Counted from the first letter of the stretch, positions 25,756-35,073 are shown. The stretch: 51,371 nt of DNA from Rhodobacteraceae bacterium KLH11 (GCA_000158135.1 DS999531.1:47366-98736), one strand, 5' to 3'. Notes: generated by a model not told the origin, from the sequence alone. A program made the numbers and translations.

Positions 25756-26532
25756 ATGAGCGACCAAATCACCCAAGCCGAAACCTTCGCCGCCCTGCAC
25801 AAGAAGGGCGATCCGGTCATCCTCTACAACATCTGGGACGCAGGCAGCGCCAAAGCGGTTCAGGACGCAGGCGCCAAGGCGTTGGCGACTGGCAGTGCCC
25901 CGGTTGCCATGGCGCAGGGCTTTGGCGATGGGCAAAACATCCCGATGGAGCACGCGCTGGACAACGCCCGCCGCATCGTGGCGGCAGCGGATGTTCCTGT
26001 CACACTGGATTTCGAAGGGGGGTATGCCGAATCTCCGTCCGATATTACTGCCAATGTGCAACGCGCCCTTGATACCGGCGTGATCGGCTTCAACTTCGAA
26101 GACCAGATCATTGGCACCAAAGAGCTTTATGACATCGAAACTCAGGCCGCGCGCGTCGCTGCCATGCGCGAAGGTTGCGATGCCGCCGGTATCCCCGCCT
26201 TCATCAACGCCCGTACCGACCTCTTTCTCAAGGCCCATCCCGACACCCATGATCAGGCGATGCTGGACGATGCCATCGCCCGCGCCAAAGCCTATGCCGA
26301 AGCTGGCGCCAGCGGCTTTTTCGCGCCCGGCCTGAAAGATGAGGCGATGATCAAACGCTTATGTGATGCAACCGATCTGCCGGTCAACATCATCGCCCTG
26401 CCCGGCACTCCCGATACCCCCACACTGGCAAAACTCGGCGTGGCGCGCATCAGCTATGGCTCGGTTCCCTATAAGCAAATGCTTGCTTGGCTGCAGGACA
26501 AAGCCCGCGAAGCGCTGCAATCTGGCGACTGA
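25756..26532 (+). CDS. Isocitrate lyase/PEP mutase superfamily enzyme
   Basis: The 258-residue TIM-barrel protein has the superfamily signature elements VTLDFEGGY, GFNFEDQ and AFINARTDLF. It lacks the KKCGH catalytic loop of isocitrate and methylisocitrate lyases. It is therefore probably a carbon-carbon or phosphonate-type lyase or hydrolase (oxaloacetate decarboxylase-like or similar) of unknown substrate. The start at 25756 has AGGAG nine bases upstream. Confidence 0.8.
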   Translation: MSDQITQAETFAALHKKGDPVILYNIWDAGSAKAVQDAGAKALATGSAPVAMAQGFGDGQNIPMEHALDNARRIVAAADVPVTLDFEGGYAESPSDITANVQRALDTGVIGFNFEDQIIGTKELYDIETQAARVAAMREGCDAAGIPAFINARTDLFLKAHPDTHDQAMLDDAIARAKAYAEAGASGFFAPGLKDEAMIKRLCDATDLPVNIIALPGTPDTPTLAKLGVARISYGSVPYKQMLAWLQDKAREALQSGD

Positions 26533-26603
26533 TCCCGTTTTAGGGGATTGCATTCCGAGAGTTTCCTCCGCACCTTGCAGGTCCAACTGCAGGAGGAGAC
26601 CTC

Positions 26604-26897
26604 ATGGCCAAAGGATATTGGGTTGCCCATGTCGATGTCGACGACATGGAGGCCTACAAATCATATATCGCCGCCAACGCAGCCCCTTTTGCAGAATACG
26701 GGGCCAGGTTCCTCGTGCGGGGCGGCGACCGAACCGAGGTCGAAGGCAAGGCCCGCGCCCGCACCGTTGTGATCGAATTTCCCAGCTACGAACAGGCGCT
26801 GGCCTGCTATGAAAGCGCGGGCTATCAGGCCGCCAAGGCCCTGCGCGACCCGGTTTCAACCGGCGATCTTGTGATCATTCAGGGTTACGAAGGCTAG
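26604..26897 (+). CDS. DUF1330 protein
   Basis: The 97-residue protein is a ferredoxin-like alpha/beta barrel of the DUF1330 family. Conserved features are GYWVAHVDV at the start, FLVRGGDRTEVEG in the middle and RTVVIEFPSYEQALACY. Several family members occur near small-molecule metabolism genes; no reaction is established. AGGAGG precedes the ATG. Confidence 0.85.
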   Translation: MAKGYWVAHVDVDDMEAYKSYIAANAAPFAEYGARFLVRGGDRTEVEGKARARTVVIEFPSYEQALACYESAGYQAAKALRDPVSTGDLVIIQGYEG

Positions 26898-26938
26898 CGC
26901 CGCTTGGCGCGCCTCAAAATACGGAATATCCTGCCCCA

Positions 26939-27388
26939 ATGTTGAAAAAGTTATTTCAGGCCTTCCGGCCGCCACAACATGACAAACTGCCTGATCCCGA
27001 TGCCGAACTGGCACTGGGCGCGCTGATGGTGCGCGTGGCGCAGGCCGACCGTGACTACAAGCTGGAAGAAATCAGCCTGATCGACCGTATCCTCGCCCGC
27101 CTCTACCAGCATAACGCGATTGAGGCCGCCAAGGTCCGCGCCACCTGCGAGAAACTGCACGCCGCAGCCCCCGAAACCGACACGTTTGGCAAGCTGATCC
27201 GCGAAACCACCGATCTGAAAGAACGTCTGGCCGCGCTGGACGCCTTGTGGGAGGTGGTGCTGGCCGATGGCAACTCGGACGAAGGCGAGATCAAGATCGT
27301 TGAAGAGGCCCGCATCGCCATGGGCCTCAGTTTCAACGACAGCAAGGCCGCGCGCGAACGGATACAAAGCCGCTTGGAAGCGACCTGA
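26939..27388 (+). CDS. TerB-family protein (first tandem copy)
   Basis: The 149-residue all-helical protein resembles the TerB tellurite-resistance fold: repeated acidic motifs such as QADRDYKLEEISLIDRIL and LADGNSDEGEIKIVEEA, which in TerB bind metal ions. There is no signal peptide. A second, similar gene follows after 79 bases. A tellurite role is not implied; stand-alone TerB-like proteins are common in alphaproteobacteria. Confidence 0.75.
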   Translation: MLKKLFQAFRPPQHDKLPDPDAELALGALMVRVAQADRDYKLEEISLIDRILARLYQHNAIEAAKVRATCEKLHAAAPETDTFGKLIRETTDLKERLAALDALWEVVLADGNSDEGEIKIVEEARIAMGLSFNDSKAARERIQSRLEAT

Positions 27389-27420
27389 GCCACCTCTCAT
27401 GACCTGACGCGCAATTTGAC

Positions 27421-27445
27421 CCGAAAACCGGTTCCCACTTTTCGG
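27421..27445. repeat. Alphaproteobacterial dispersed palindrome
   Basis: CCGAAAA-N11-TTTTCGG, with the core ACCGGTTCCCACTTTTCGG familiar from intergenic repeats in many alphaproteobacteria. It sits between the two TerB-like genes and could form a small hairpin. Confidence 0.55.
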
Positions 27446-27467
27446 ATCGCGCACTATATATCTGACC

Positions 27468-27905
27468 ATGTTCAACGATTTCCTGTCCCGGCTCACGCAG
27501 CCGCAGCCCGACCCGCTTGTCGAAGATGATGCCCGTCTGGCCCTGACCGCCCTGCTGGTGCGCATCGCACGGTCTGACAATGACTACGCCGATACCGAGA
27601 TGGCCCGAATCGACCGCATCTCGGCCGAGCGCTACGGCCTGTCCCCTTTTGAGGCCGCCGCCCTGCGCGCCCGCGCCGAAGACCTTGAGGCACAGGCCCC
27701 CGACACCGTCCGCTTCACCCGCGCCATCAAAGAGGCCATCGCCTATGATCACCGTCTGGCTGTTGTGCAGGCCATGTGGTCGGTTGCGCTGGCCGATGGG
27801 CAGCGATCCGGCGAAGAGGATGCGCTGCTGCGCCTTGTCGTCAGCCTGTTGGGCGTCAGCGATGTGGATTCGGCACTGGCAAGGCAGAAGGCGGCGAAAA
27901 CCTGA
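27468..27905 (+). CDS. TerB-family protein (second tandem copy)
   Basis: The 145-residue homologue of the preceding protein shares the layout DARLALTALLVRIARSDNDY and VALADGQRSGEEDALLRLVV, with shorter acidic loops. The two probably arose by tandem duplication. The separation of 79 bases, occupied by a palindrome, suggests it may be transcribed with its neighbour. Function unknown. Confidence 0.75.
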   Translation: MFNDFLSRLTQPQPDPLVEDDARLALTALLVRIARSDNDYADTEMARIDRISAERYGLSPFEAAALRARAEDLEAQAPDTVRFTRAIKEAIAYDHRLAVVQAMWSVALADGQRSGEEDALLRLVVSLLGVSDVDSALARQKAAKT

Positions 27906-27995
27906 TTCACCCCCGAATCGTGGCGTCTTCGGCGAACAAACTTCGGCATTGAGCCCCATCTGGACATTGACGAGCAGCTATGTGCACTGTGAATC

Positions 27996-29171
27996 ATGTC
28001 GCTGACGGAAGACCTGAAGCAAATTCTAGAAACCGTTCTGCCAACCGATCCCAGCTTTCGGCAGATTGAAAAGGCCGTCATAGACAGCAGCATCAGTGAC
28101 TGCCGACGATACGCGTTGGAGGGCTCGGTTGACGCTTTTCTGTTGTCCGCGATGCGCCTATTGGCACTTCCCGATAATGGGCACACACGGCTGATCCCGA
28201 ATGATGCAATCTCGGTACTACCGCTGAGATTCGTGAGCGTAGGGCGTTCAGTGCAAGTCATTGGAGCGGCATCAGGAGTGACTGCACCACGAGGAGAGTT
28301 GATTGCAGTCAACGGTGCAGCGATGAGCCAAATCGAAGCCACTGCAACGGAATTTCTGGCGGGAACGTGCCAGAGGAAACGGGTCATCGGGCCGATTCTT
28401 CTGGCTTGGCCATACGCTTTGACACGTTTGGGTTTTTCGTCAAACGGCGGTACGACCGAATATCGTGTGCGGGACGAAAATGGGCAGATAACCAATCTGA
28501 AAGTGGCAAATGGAAATACAGTTCCTGCCTCGACGCTCTACCCGAGAAATGAGCACGGCAAGGCTGATCCTGCCTGGGAACCCCAGACCTTTGTAGAGAT
28601 AAAGGACTGGCAAGAGCTTGGGCTATCTATAACGTTACCAAGCTTCTTTGATCCGAGCCAAAGCGCGCTACCTAAAGCCATCTCGGATACAGCGGACCGC
28701 GTGCGCGCATGCTCGGACACACCACTCTTAATTGACGTTCGCGGAAACACTGGTGGCGACTTTCTTCTGACCATGCCCTTGATCGACGCAATTGCGCAAA
28801 GCGCAAGTCAGCAGGTTGTTGTGCTTGTCGATAAGTTCACATTTTCCGCAGCGATCGTGTTTGTCGCCATCCTTAAACATCGTTTGGGAAATCGGCTCAA
28901 ACTCATTGGGGAGGACATGGGCGACGGGTTGACCTTCTTTGCCGAGGGTGGGTTGCTTGAATTGCCGACCAGCGGAGCAGTCGTTCGATACTCATCAGCC
29001 TTTCACGACTGGCAGAATGCAACGTCTGACGAGACCACACCGCCCGAGATCGCGCGACAAATCGTGCCCACAGGCGCACTGAATTTGGATTCGGAATGGG
29101 TGGTAAAACCCACCGGCGAGGATACACAAAGCGCGCTCTATCAAAGAGTTCTCAAAAGCGTGGGCGATTAG
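27996..29171 (+). CDS. S41-family peptidase-like protein without signal peptide
   Basis: The 391-residue protein has landmarks of the S41 (tail-specific/tricorn core) fold: DNGHTRL at about 60-66, a PDZ-like GELIAVNGAAM at about 100-110, DVRGNTGG at about 247-254, and VLVDKFTFSAA at about 277-286, where Ser284 aligns with the S41 nucleophile. A clear Lys partner is not evident. No signal peptide or membrane anchor is seen, unusual for this family. Base composition is more AT-rich than its neighbours, and the ribosome-binding site is weak; it may be a transferred gene. Specificity is unknown. Confidence 0.65.
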   Translation: MSLTEDLKQILETVLPTDPSFRQIEKAVIDSSISDCRRYALEGSVDAFLLSAMRLLALPDNGHTRLIPNDAISVLPLRFVSVGRSVQVIGAASGVTAPRGELIAVNGAAMSQIEATATEFLAGTCQRKRVIGPILLAWPYALTRLGFSSNGGTTEYRVRDENGQITNLKVANGNTVPASTLYPRNEHGKADPAWEPQTFVEIKDWQELGLSITLPSFFDPSQSALPKAISDTADRVRACSDTPLLIDVRGNTGGDFLLTMPLIDAIAQSASQQVVVLVDKFTFSAAIVFVAILKHRLGNRLKLIGEDMGDGLTFFAEGGLLELPTSGAVVRYSSAFHDWQNATSDETTPPEIARQIVPTGALNLDSEWVVKPTGEDTQSALYQRVLKSVGD

Positions 29172-29399
29172 ATAAACCGTCGGCAAGTCCGCCTTGCCAA
29201 CCTCAGGTACAAACCCTGCCCGATCGCCCCCATAGCGCACCGTGCCTGATACAACTGGAACGGCAAACTGACGGTTTCGGCCAGACCGACTGATCATTTT
29301 GGCGATTTCACCGCCTGAACTTGTCATTTGCGCATTGCATTGGTTCGATTTTTCGGTCCTAGTACCGCACCAACACTACTCACAACATCTGGATTGCCC

Positions 29400-30176
29400 G
29401 TGACAGAAACCGCTCCCGTCATCGAGATCAAGAACCTTCACAAAAGCTTCGGACATCTCGAAGTCCTCAAAGGAGTGGACATTACCGCCCATCGCGGCGA
29501 CGTGGTCTCGCTGATCGGCTCGTCGGGGTCTGGCAAATCCACCCTTTTGCGTTGCTGCAATCTGCTGGAAGACAGCCAGCAAGGCGAGATTCTGTTCAAG
29601 GGCGAACCGGTTCACTGGTCTGGCGAACGTCACAACCGCCGCCCCGCTGACCCCAAACAGGTGCTGCGTATCCGCACCAACCTGTCGATGGTGTTCCAGC
29701 AATTCAACCTGTGGGCCCATATGACCATCCTGCAAAACGTGATGGAGGCCCCGGTGACCGTGCTGGGCCGCGACAAGGCCGAGGTTGAGGACAGCGCCCG
29801 CAAATACCTTGAGAAGGTCGGCATCGGCGACAAATGCGACGTTTATCCGGCGCAGCTGTCGGGTGGCCAGCAACAGCGTGCCGCCATCGCGCGCGGCCTG
29901 TGCATGGAGCCCGAGGCGCTGTTGTTTGATGAACCGACCTCGGCGCTTGATCCCGAGCTGGAACAGGAAGTCATCAAGGTGATCAAGGATCTGGCCTCTG
30001 AGGGCCGCACCATGATCATCGTGACACATGACATGAAGATGGCTGCGGATATCTCCAGCCATGTCGTGTTTCTGCATCAGGGCCTGATCGAAGAAGAAGG
30101 CCTGCCAGAAGATCTCTTCACCACCCCTGAATCCGCGCGGCTTCAGGGTTTTCTCTCCGCCACTCAGGCGGCTTGA
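29400..30176 (+). CDS. Polar amino acid ABC importer, ATP-binding subunit
   Basis: The 258-residue ATPase of the HisP/GlnQ class has Walker A GSSGSGKST (about 41-49), Q-loop VFQQFNLWAH, signature LSGGQQQRAA, Walker B ALLFDEPTSALD and the switch His in VTHDM. The start is a GTG at 29400 giving MTETAPVIEIKNLHK; the frame is open upstream but unconserved. It is first of four genes (ATPase, binding protein, two permeases). Confidence 0.92.
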   Translation: MTETAPVIEIKNLHKSFGHLEVLKGVDITAHRGDVVSLIGSSGSGKSTLLRCCNLLEDSQQGEILFKGEPVHWSGERHNRRPADPKQVLRIRTNLSMVFQQFNLWAHMTILQNVMEAPVTVLGRDKAEVEDSARKYLEKVGIGDKCDVYPAQLSGGQQQRAAIARGLCMEPEALLFDEPTSALDPELEQEVIKVIKDLASEGRTMIIVTHDMKMAADISSHVVFLHQGLIEEEGLPEDLFTTPESARLQGFLSATQAA

Positions 30177-30210
30177 TCCACGGACAGAACCAAACAAGGG
30201 GAGTACAAAA

Positions 30211-30960
30211 ATGAAAAACCTGATTCTGACCACCGCGGCACTGGCGCTGACAGCCGGTATCGCCATGGCCGACACCGTGCGCATGGGCACCGAGGGCGCG
30301 TACCCTCCGTATAACTTCATCAACGACGCCGGCGAGATCGACGGCTTCGAGCGTGAGGTTGGCGATGAGCTGTGCAAACGCGCCAATCTTGACTGTGAAT
30401 GGGTCAAGAATGACTGGGATTCGATCATTCCGAATCTGGTCTCGGGTAACTACGACACCATCATTGCGGGCATGTCGATCACCGACGAGCGTGATGAAGT
30501 TATTGATTTCACTCAGAACTATTATCCACCAACCGCATCTGCCTACGTCGCGGCGGCTGAAGGTGTGGATGTCGCGGGCGGCATTGTCGCGGCGCAAACG
30601 GCAACCATTCAGGCCGGTCACGTGGCTGAATCGGGCGCAACTCTGGTTGAGTTCGCAAGCCCCGAGGAAACCATTGCAGCGGTGCGCAATGGCGAAGCCG
30701 ACGCTGTTCTGGCCGATTACGATTTTCTTGTACCCATCGTCGAGGAATCGGGTGGCGAACTGGTCTTTGTCGGTGAGCTGGTCCCACTGGGCGGCGGCAT
30801 CGGCATGGGCTTCCGGGAAAGCGACGCCGAGCTGCGTGGCAAATTCGACGAAGCGATCGCATCCATGAAAGCAGACGGATCGCTGAACGAGATGCTCGTC
30901 AAATGGTTTGGCGAAGGTATCTCGACCTACGACGCCGACGGCACGGTTGTAACCAACTAA
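30211..30960 (+). CDS. Polar amino acid ABC importer, periplasmic binding protein
   Basis: The 249-residue family 3 solute-binding protein has a 20-residue signal peptide (cleavage after AMA). Conserved features are the family start MGTEGAYPPYNFI, ERDEVIDFTQNYY and the acidic EADAVLADYDFLVPIV. Relatives bind His, Arg, Lys or ornithine; the exact ligand cannot be assigned. GGGGAG precedes the ATG. A GC-rich hairpin follows the stop, probably raising binding-protein mRNA relative to the permease genes. Confidence 0.92.
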   Translation: MKNLILTTAALALTAGIAMADTVRMGTEGAYPPYNFINDAGEIDGFEREVGDELCKRANLDCEWVKNDWDSIIPNLVSGNYDTIIAGMSITDERDEVIDFTQNYYPPTASAYVAAAEGVDVAGGIVAAQTATIQAGHVAESGATLVEFASPEETIAAVRNGEADAVLADYDFLVPIVEESGGELVFVGELVPLGGGIGMGFRESDAELRGKFDEAIASMKADGSLNEMLVKWFGEGISTYDADGTVVTN

Positions 30961-30977
30961 GCCATCCGCTTCACGGT

Positions 30978-30997
30978 CCGGCGCGTCCTCGCGCCGG
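30978..30997 (+). other. Intercistronic hairpin
   Basis: CCGGCGCG (30978-30985) pairs with CGCGCCGG (30990-30997) around TCCT, just after the binding-protein gene. Such stems commonly protect the upstream binding-protein message or attenuate the downstream permease genes. Confidence 0.5.
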
Positions 30998-31042
30998 GCA
31001 TGCCGGGCCCTATAGCCGGGCCAGACGCTCGAAAGACGCCAT

Positions 31043-31930
31043 ATGTTCTCCTACTGCGCTGATCCTGACACGCTGGGCACCTTCCGCTGGTTCTCGTGCT
31101 ATCTGACCAATGGCGTCCACTGGTCGTTCTACCTGTCTTTCCTCAAGGTGCTGGCCCTGCTGGCCGTCACCGCCCCCGTCGCGCTGAGCTTCGGTTTTGC
31201 CGGTGCCATGGCTGCGCGCTCGCACATTCTGCCGCTCAGCTGGCTGGGCAAAGCCTATATCGCCATCGTGCGCGGCGTGCCCGACATCGCGTTTTTCCTG
31301 TTCTTCGTGATCGCACTGGATCAGGGGTTCGAATGGCTGCGTCACAAGGTGCTCTGCCCTGACTGGACCGATCCGGTCCGGCAGGGCAACGATTTCATCG
31401 TCTGTCAGGCTGCCAAGCTGCCTTTGGGTACCTCACCGGAATGGGTGCATGAAACCTATGGCTTCTTCCTTGCAGTCGTCACCTTTTCCATCGTCTTCGG
31501 CGCTTTTGCCGCCAACGTCCTGTTCGGCGGCATGCGCGCCGTGCCGCGCGCCCAGCTTGAAACGGCCGAGGCCTATGGCATGACTCGCCGCCAGACCTTC
31601 TGGCGCATCCTCGTGCCGCAAATGTGGGTCTACGCCCTGCCCGGCCTCAGCAACCTGTGGATGGTGCTGATCAAGGCCACGCCGCTGCTGTTCCTGCTGG
31701 GCATCGAAGATATCGTCTACTGGGCCCGCGAACTGGGCGGCACCAAGACCTCGCGCTTTACTGACTACCCCCATGGCGACTGGCGCATGTGGTACTTCCT
31801 CGGCCTGCTGATCTTCTATCTGGGCATGACCCGCGTCTCAGAGCTCGGGCTTGAGAGGCTGATGCGCCGCCTGTCCCACGGGCAGGCCACATCGGGCGGA
31901 GAGCTTTTGCGCAAGGAGACCACCGCATGA
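31043..31930 (+). CDS. Polar amino acid ABC importer, permease 1
   Basis: The 295-residue HisQ-type permease has about five membrane helices. The EAA loop ETAEAYGMTRRQTFWRILVPQ docks to the ATPase. It carries an extra loop of about 45 residues (HKVLCPDWTDPVRQ... to WVHETYG) between helices 2 and 3 compared with HisQ. Its last four bases overlap the next start (ATGA). Confidence 0.9.
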   Translation: MFSYCADPDTLGTFRWFSCYLTNGVHWSFYLSFLKVLALLAVTAPVALSFGFAGAMAARSHILPLSWLGKAYIAIVRGVPDIAFFLFFVIALDQGFEWLRHKVLCPDWTDPVRQGNDFIVCQAAKLPLGTSPEWVHETYGFFLAVVTFSIVFGAFAANVLFGGMRAVPRAQLETAEAYGMTRRQTFWRILVPQMWVYALPGLSNLWMVLIKATPLLFLLGIEDIVYWARELGGTKTSRFTDYPHGDWRMWYFLGLLIFYLGMTRVSELGLERLMRRLSHGQATSGGELLRKETTA

Positions 31931-32733
31931 GCTGCCTCCAGACCATACAGGATTACGGCCTGCGTTCACTGGGCTTTGGCGAGCGCCTGCTGCCCAAAAC
32001 CGATTTCACCTTATGCGAGCACTTCACCCTGATCGGCTCGGGCATGATCTGGAATATCTATTTCGGTGTCATGGCGATGATCATAGGGTTCTTCCTTGCC
32101 ACCGCACTGGCCGTTGGCAAAGCCTCCGCTAACAAGTGGCTGCGCAAACCGTCCGAATGGTTCATCTTCCTGTTTCGCGGCTCACCGCTGTTTATCCAGT
32201 TCTTCTTCGCCTATTTCTTCTTCCTGTCGCTGAAGAAACCCTATCCGATGTTTGACGCCTTCACCTCGGCCTGGCTGGGGGCGCTGATCGTGCTGTTCCT
32301 GAACACCTCTGCCTATGCGGGCGAGATCTTCTATGGCGCGCTGCGATCCATCCCCAAGGGCGATATCGAGGCGGCGGATGCCTATGGCATGACCGGCTGG
32401 TCCCGCTTTCGGCGCATCATCTGGCCCACCATGCTGCGGCTGGCATGGCCTGCCTACACCAACGAGGCCATCTTTGTGTTCCAATCCACCACGCTGGTCT
32501 TCTTCTCGGCCTTCCCGGCCTGGCAACAACGGGGCGATGCGCTGTATTACGCCAGCTATTTCGCCGACAAAACGTTCAACCCGTTTGTCCCCTACCCGAT
32601 TCTGGCGTTCTATTTCATCCTGCTGACGCTGGTGATTGTCTGGGGTTTTGGCCGGATTAACAAACGCCTGAACCGGCATTTGCCCGAAGAACGAAAGACC
32701 AAGATGCGCTTCCGCCTGAATCTGGCCCGCTAA
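31927..32733 (+). CDS. Polar amino acid ABC importer, permease 2
   Basis: The 268-residue HisM-type permease has the EAA loop EAADAYGMTGWSRFRRIIWP, and the FRGSPLFIQFFFAYFF motif of the family lies before it. It forms the heterodimeric channel with permease 1. Its end overlaps the convergent MtfA-like gene by four bases. Confidence 0.9.
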   Translation: MSCLQTIQDYGLRSLGFGERLLPKTDFTLCEHFTLIGSGMIWNIYFGVMAMIIGFFLATALAVGKASANKWLRKPSEWFIFLFRGSPLFIQFFFAYFFFLSLKKPYPMFDAFTSAWLGALIVLFLNTSAYAGEIFYGALRSIPKGDIEAADAYGMTGWSRFRRIIWPTMLRLAWPAYTNEAIFVFQSTTLVFFSAFPAWQQRGDALYYASYFADKTFNPFVPYPILAFYFILLTLVIVWGFGRINKRLNRHLPEERKTKMRFRLNLAR

Positions 32734-33539
32734 GACCACTCCACCGGGTTTAAGCGGAACAGTTTTGAAAGCTGGCCATACACCTCGGGCACGTCCCGCT
32801 GCAGCGCTTTCGGGCGTTCAAAGAACAGCTCGACGGATACGGCAAAGAACTCTTCATGCCCCGTCGCGCCATAGGCGTCGATGACCGTGCGCTGCCCGTT
32901 TTCGACCGCGTGGACATGGGCATCATAGGCAGTCAGGAACACCTCTTCCCATTCGGCAAATGTCTGCCCTGCGCTCAGAACCGGCACGCCATTGGTCGCC
33001 CCGGACAGATCATCAATCTGATGGGCGAATTCATGCAGCACCACATTCTGCCCGTCACGATCATTCATTGCCCCCTGTTGGCTGTGCGCCCAGGACAGAA
33101 TGACCGGCCCACGATCCCAGCTTTCCCCAGTGCGCACGATCTCTTTCTCAGAGACAACATAGCCCGAGCGCCGCTGCTGCTTTGACTTGAACGCATTGGG
33201 ATAGATCAGGATCGTCGTCAGATTATCATACCAGAGGTCACTGTTGATCACGAGCAGACAGGCCTGTGCTGCGATCGACAGCTCCATCTCTTCGGTCACT
33301 TCCAGACCATCGCAACCGTAAAAGCTCACCTGATCCAGAAACAGGTTCACCCTGCCATCCAAATGGTTGCGGAGCGCGGGCGGAAGGCGCCGAATGATCG
33401 GGACCTGCCGCGCGATGATATCGCGCTGATGGGGGGTCAGAGGCGTCGCCAACAGCGCCGCCCTCGCCTGCTTCTTGGACCAGAAATAATAAGCCAGCCC
33501 GCCCGCGACCAGTAACACAATGGTAAGGAAGATGAACAT
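32730..33539 (-). CDS. MtfA/M90-family zinc peptidase
   Basis: The 269-residue protein starts with a membrane helix (1-20), followed by an M90/MtfA domain with the zinc motif HEFAHQID (His169, Glu170, His173). A downstream Glu in the GHEEFFAVSVE segment probably supplies the third ligand. MtfA in E. coli is an aminopeptidase that inactivates the sugar regulator Mlc; the target here is unknown. The N-terminal anchor is common in alphaproteobacterial members. Confidence 0.88.
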   Translation of the reverse strand: MFIFLTIVLLVAGGLAYYFWSKKQARAALLATPLTPHQRDIIARQVPIIRRLPPALRNHLDGRVNLFLDQVSFYGCDGLEVTEEMELSIAAQACLLVINSDLWYDNLTTILIYPNAFKSKQQRRSGYVVSEKEIVRTGESWDRGPVILSWAHSQQGAMNDRDGQNVVLHEFAHQIDDLSGATNGVPVLSAGQTFAEWEEVFLTAYDAHVHAVENGQRTVIDAYGATGHEEFFAVSVELFFERPKALQRDVPEVYGQLSKLFRLNPVEWS

Positions 33540-33679
33540 AACGCAACACTATAGGCATCGTTGAACCGGGCACAATTGGGGGTTTGAATGTCGTACACCT
33601 CGGGACCAAGCAATCCCGGCCCTCATACAACACAGACGATCCCCGATTTGGCATCCGATTGCGAAATATGGCCAATCAT

Positions 33680-33693
33680 AATTTGATCAAATT
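33680..33693. promoter_or_regulatory. Palindrome AATTTGATCAAATT upstream of GS-like gene
   Basis: A perfect 14-base palindrome lies 60 bases before the glutamine-synthetase-like gene. The same core is repeated at 35108-35123 upstream of the amidotransferase gene. It is probably an operator for the cluster's regulator, not encoded here. It is not an FNR box (TTGAT-N4-ATCAA); the half-sites are joined directly. Confidence 0.6.
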
Positions 33694-33753
33694 TCGTGAC
33701 AAGCCATCAAAGCTCAATTAAACCAACAAAACAGAAGCCCAACGGAGCCCCAA

Positions 33754-35073
33754 ATGGATCTGAGCGCCCTGCACACTTTCCGCGTCGCCGCCTGCGACCT
33801 GAACGGACAGATGCGCGGCAAACGCGTGCCGCCCTCTTATGCTGACAAGCTCGACAAAGGTGCGGTGCGGATGCCGTTCTCGGCCCTGAATGTGGATCTG
33901 TGGGGGGCAGATATCGAAGGCAGCCCGCTGGTGTTCGAAAGCGGCGATGCCGATGGGGTTCTGCGCCCCACCTCGCGCGGGCCGGTCCCGATGCCCTGGC
34001 TGGGCACGCCGACAGCACTGGTACCCATGAGCCTCTATCATGACGATGGCACACCTTTTTCAGGCGACCCCCGGCACGCTCTGTCTGCCGTCCTGAACCG
34101 CTATGCCGGACGGGGCTGGTCGGTCATCGCCGCCACCGAGCTGGAATTCACCCTGCTTGATGCCTCGGGCCCTCAACCGCAGCCACCGATCAATCCGGTC
34201 ACCGGTCGCCGATTGCAGGATGAGGCCGTTCTGTCCATGGCCGAGATGGACGCGTTCGATGCCTTTTTCACCGAGCTCTACGACGGGTGCTCAGCCATGG
34301 GCATCCCTGCCCAGACAGCGATTTCCGAAAGCGGGATTGGTCAGTTCGAGATCAACCTGAACCATCAGGATGCCCTGCGCTGTGCCGATGATACTTGGCT
34401 TTTCAAGGATTTAACCCGCGGCCTAGCCCGCAGGCACGGGTTTACCGCAACCTTCATGGCCAAGCCTTATGCACAGGATGCGGGCAACGGGATGCATGTG
34501 CATTTCTCGGTTATTGATGCAGATGGCAAGAATGTCTTTGACAATGGCGGCCCCGAGGGCACAAGCGCATTGCTCTCTGCCGTCGCGGGATGTTTGGCCG
34601 CAATGCCGGGCTCGACGCTGATCTTTGCACCGCACGGCAATTCCTACACCCGGCTCGTGCCCGGGGCCCACGCGCCCACCGGCGCAAGCTGGGCTTATGA
34701 AAACCGCACGGCTGCCCTGCGCATTCCGGGCGGCGCACCAGCCGCACGACGCATCGAGCATCGCGTCGCCGGAGGTGACATCAATCCCTATCTCATGCTG
34801 GCAGCGGTGCTGGGTGCTGCGCTGGTCGGGATCGAAGACAACTTGCAGCCCCCCGCCCCGATCACCGGCAATGCTTACGATGTCGCGGGTCTGCCACAGC
34901 TGGCACCCGACTGGCCCTCGGCCATAGCCGTATTCGAATCCGACCCGCTTGTTGCCCGCATCTTTCCCGCTGATCTGATCCGCAATCTGGCCATGACCAA
35001 ACGGCAAGAGATCACCCGCTTCGCGACCCACCCGCCAGAGCGGCATTGGCTCAGCTATCTTGAAGCTGTATGA
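33754..35073 (+). CDS. Glutamine-synthetase-like gamma-glutamyl ligase
   Basis: The 439-residue protein of the PuuA/GlnA-like family has the glutamine synthetase catalytic fold, with metal and ATP site elements in ATELEFTLL, ISESGIGQFEINLNH, MHVHFSV and ENRTAALRIP. The degraded N-terminal domain is typical of gamma-glutamyl-amine ligases rather than true GlnA. Such enzymes attach glutamate to putrescine or other amines at the start of amine catabolism. It heads the cluster after the palindrome at 33680. Confidence 0.82.
   Translation: MDLSALHTFRVAACDLNGQMRGKRVPPSYADKLDKGAVRMPFSALNVDLWGADIEGSPLVFESGDADGVLRPTSRGPVPMPWLGTPTALVPMSLYHDDGTPFSGDPRHALSAVLNRYAGRGWSVIAATELEFTLLDASGPQPQPPINPVTGRRLQDEAVLSMAEMDAFDAFFTELYDGCSAMGIPAQTAISESGIGQFEINLNHQDALRCADDTWLFKDLTRGLARRHGFTATFMAKPYAQDAGNGMHVHFSVIDADGKNVFDNGGPEGTSALLSAVAGCLAAMPGSTLIFAPHGNSYTRLVPGAHAPTGASWAYENRTAALRIPGGAPAARRIEHRVAGGDINPYLMLAAVLGAALVGIEDNLQPPAPITGNAYDVAGLPQLAPDWPSAIAVFESDPLVARIFPADLIRNLAMTKRQEITRFATHPPERHWLSYLEAV

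Noticed and set aside
24171..25820. 549-codon open frame antisense to pyrG
   Set aside because: It has no recognisable motif, overlaps the whole of pyrG, and fits the shadow pattern of GC-rich coding sequence.
33680..33693. FNR/FnrL box at the amine cluster
   Set aside because: FnrL sites are TTGAT-N4-ATCAA; here the half-sites are joined without the 4-base spacer, and the motif recurs as TTTGATCAAA.
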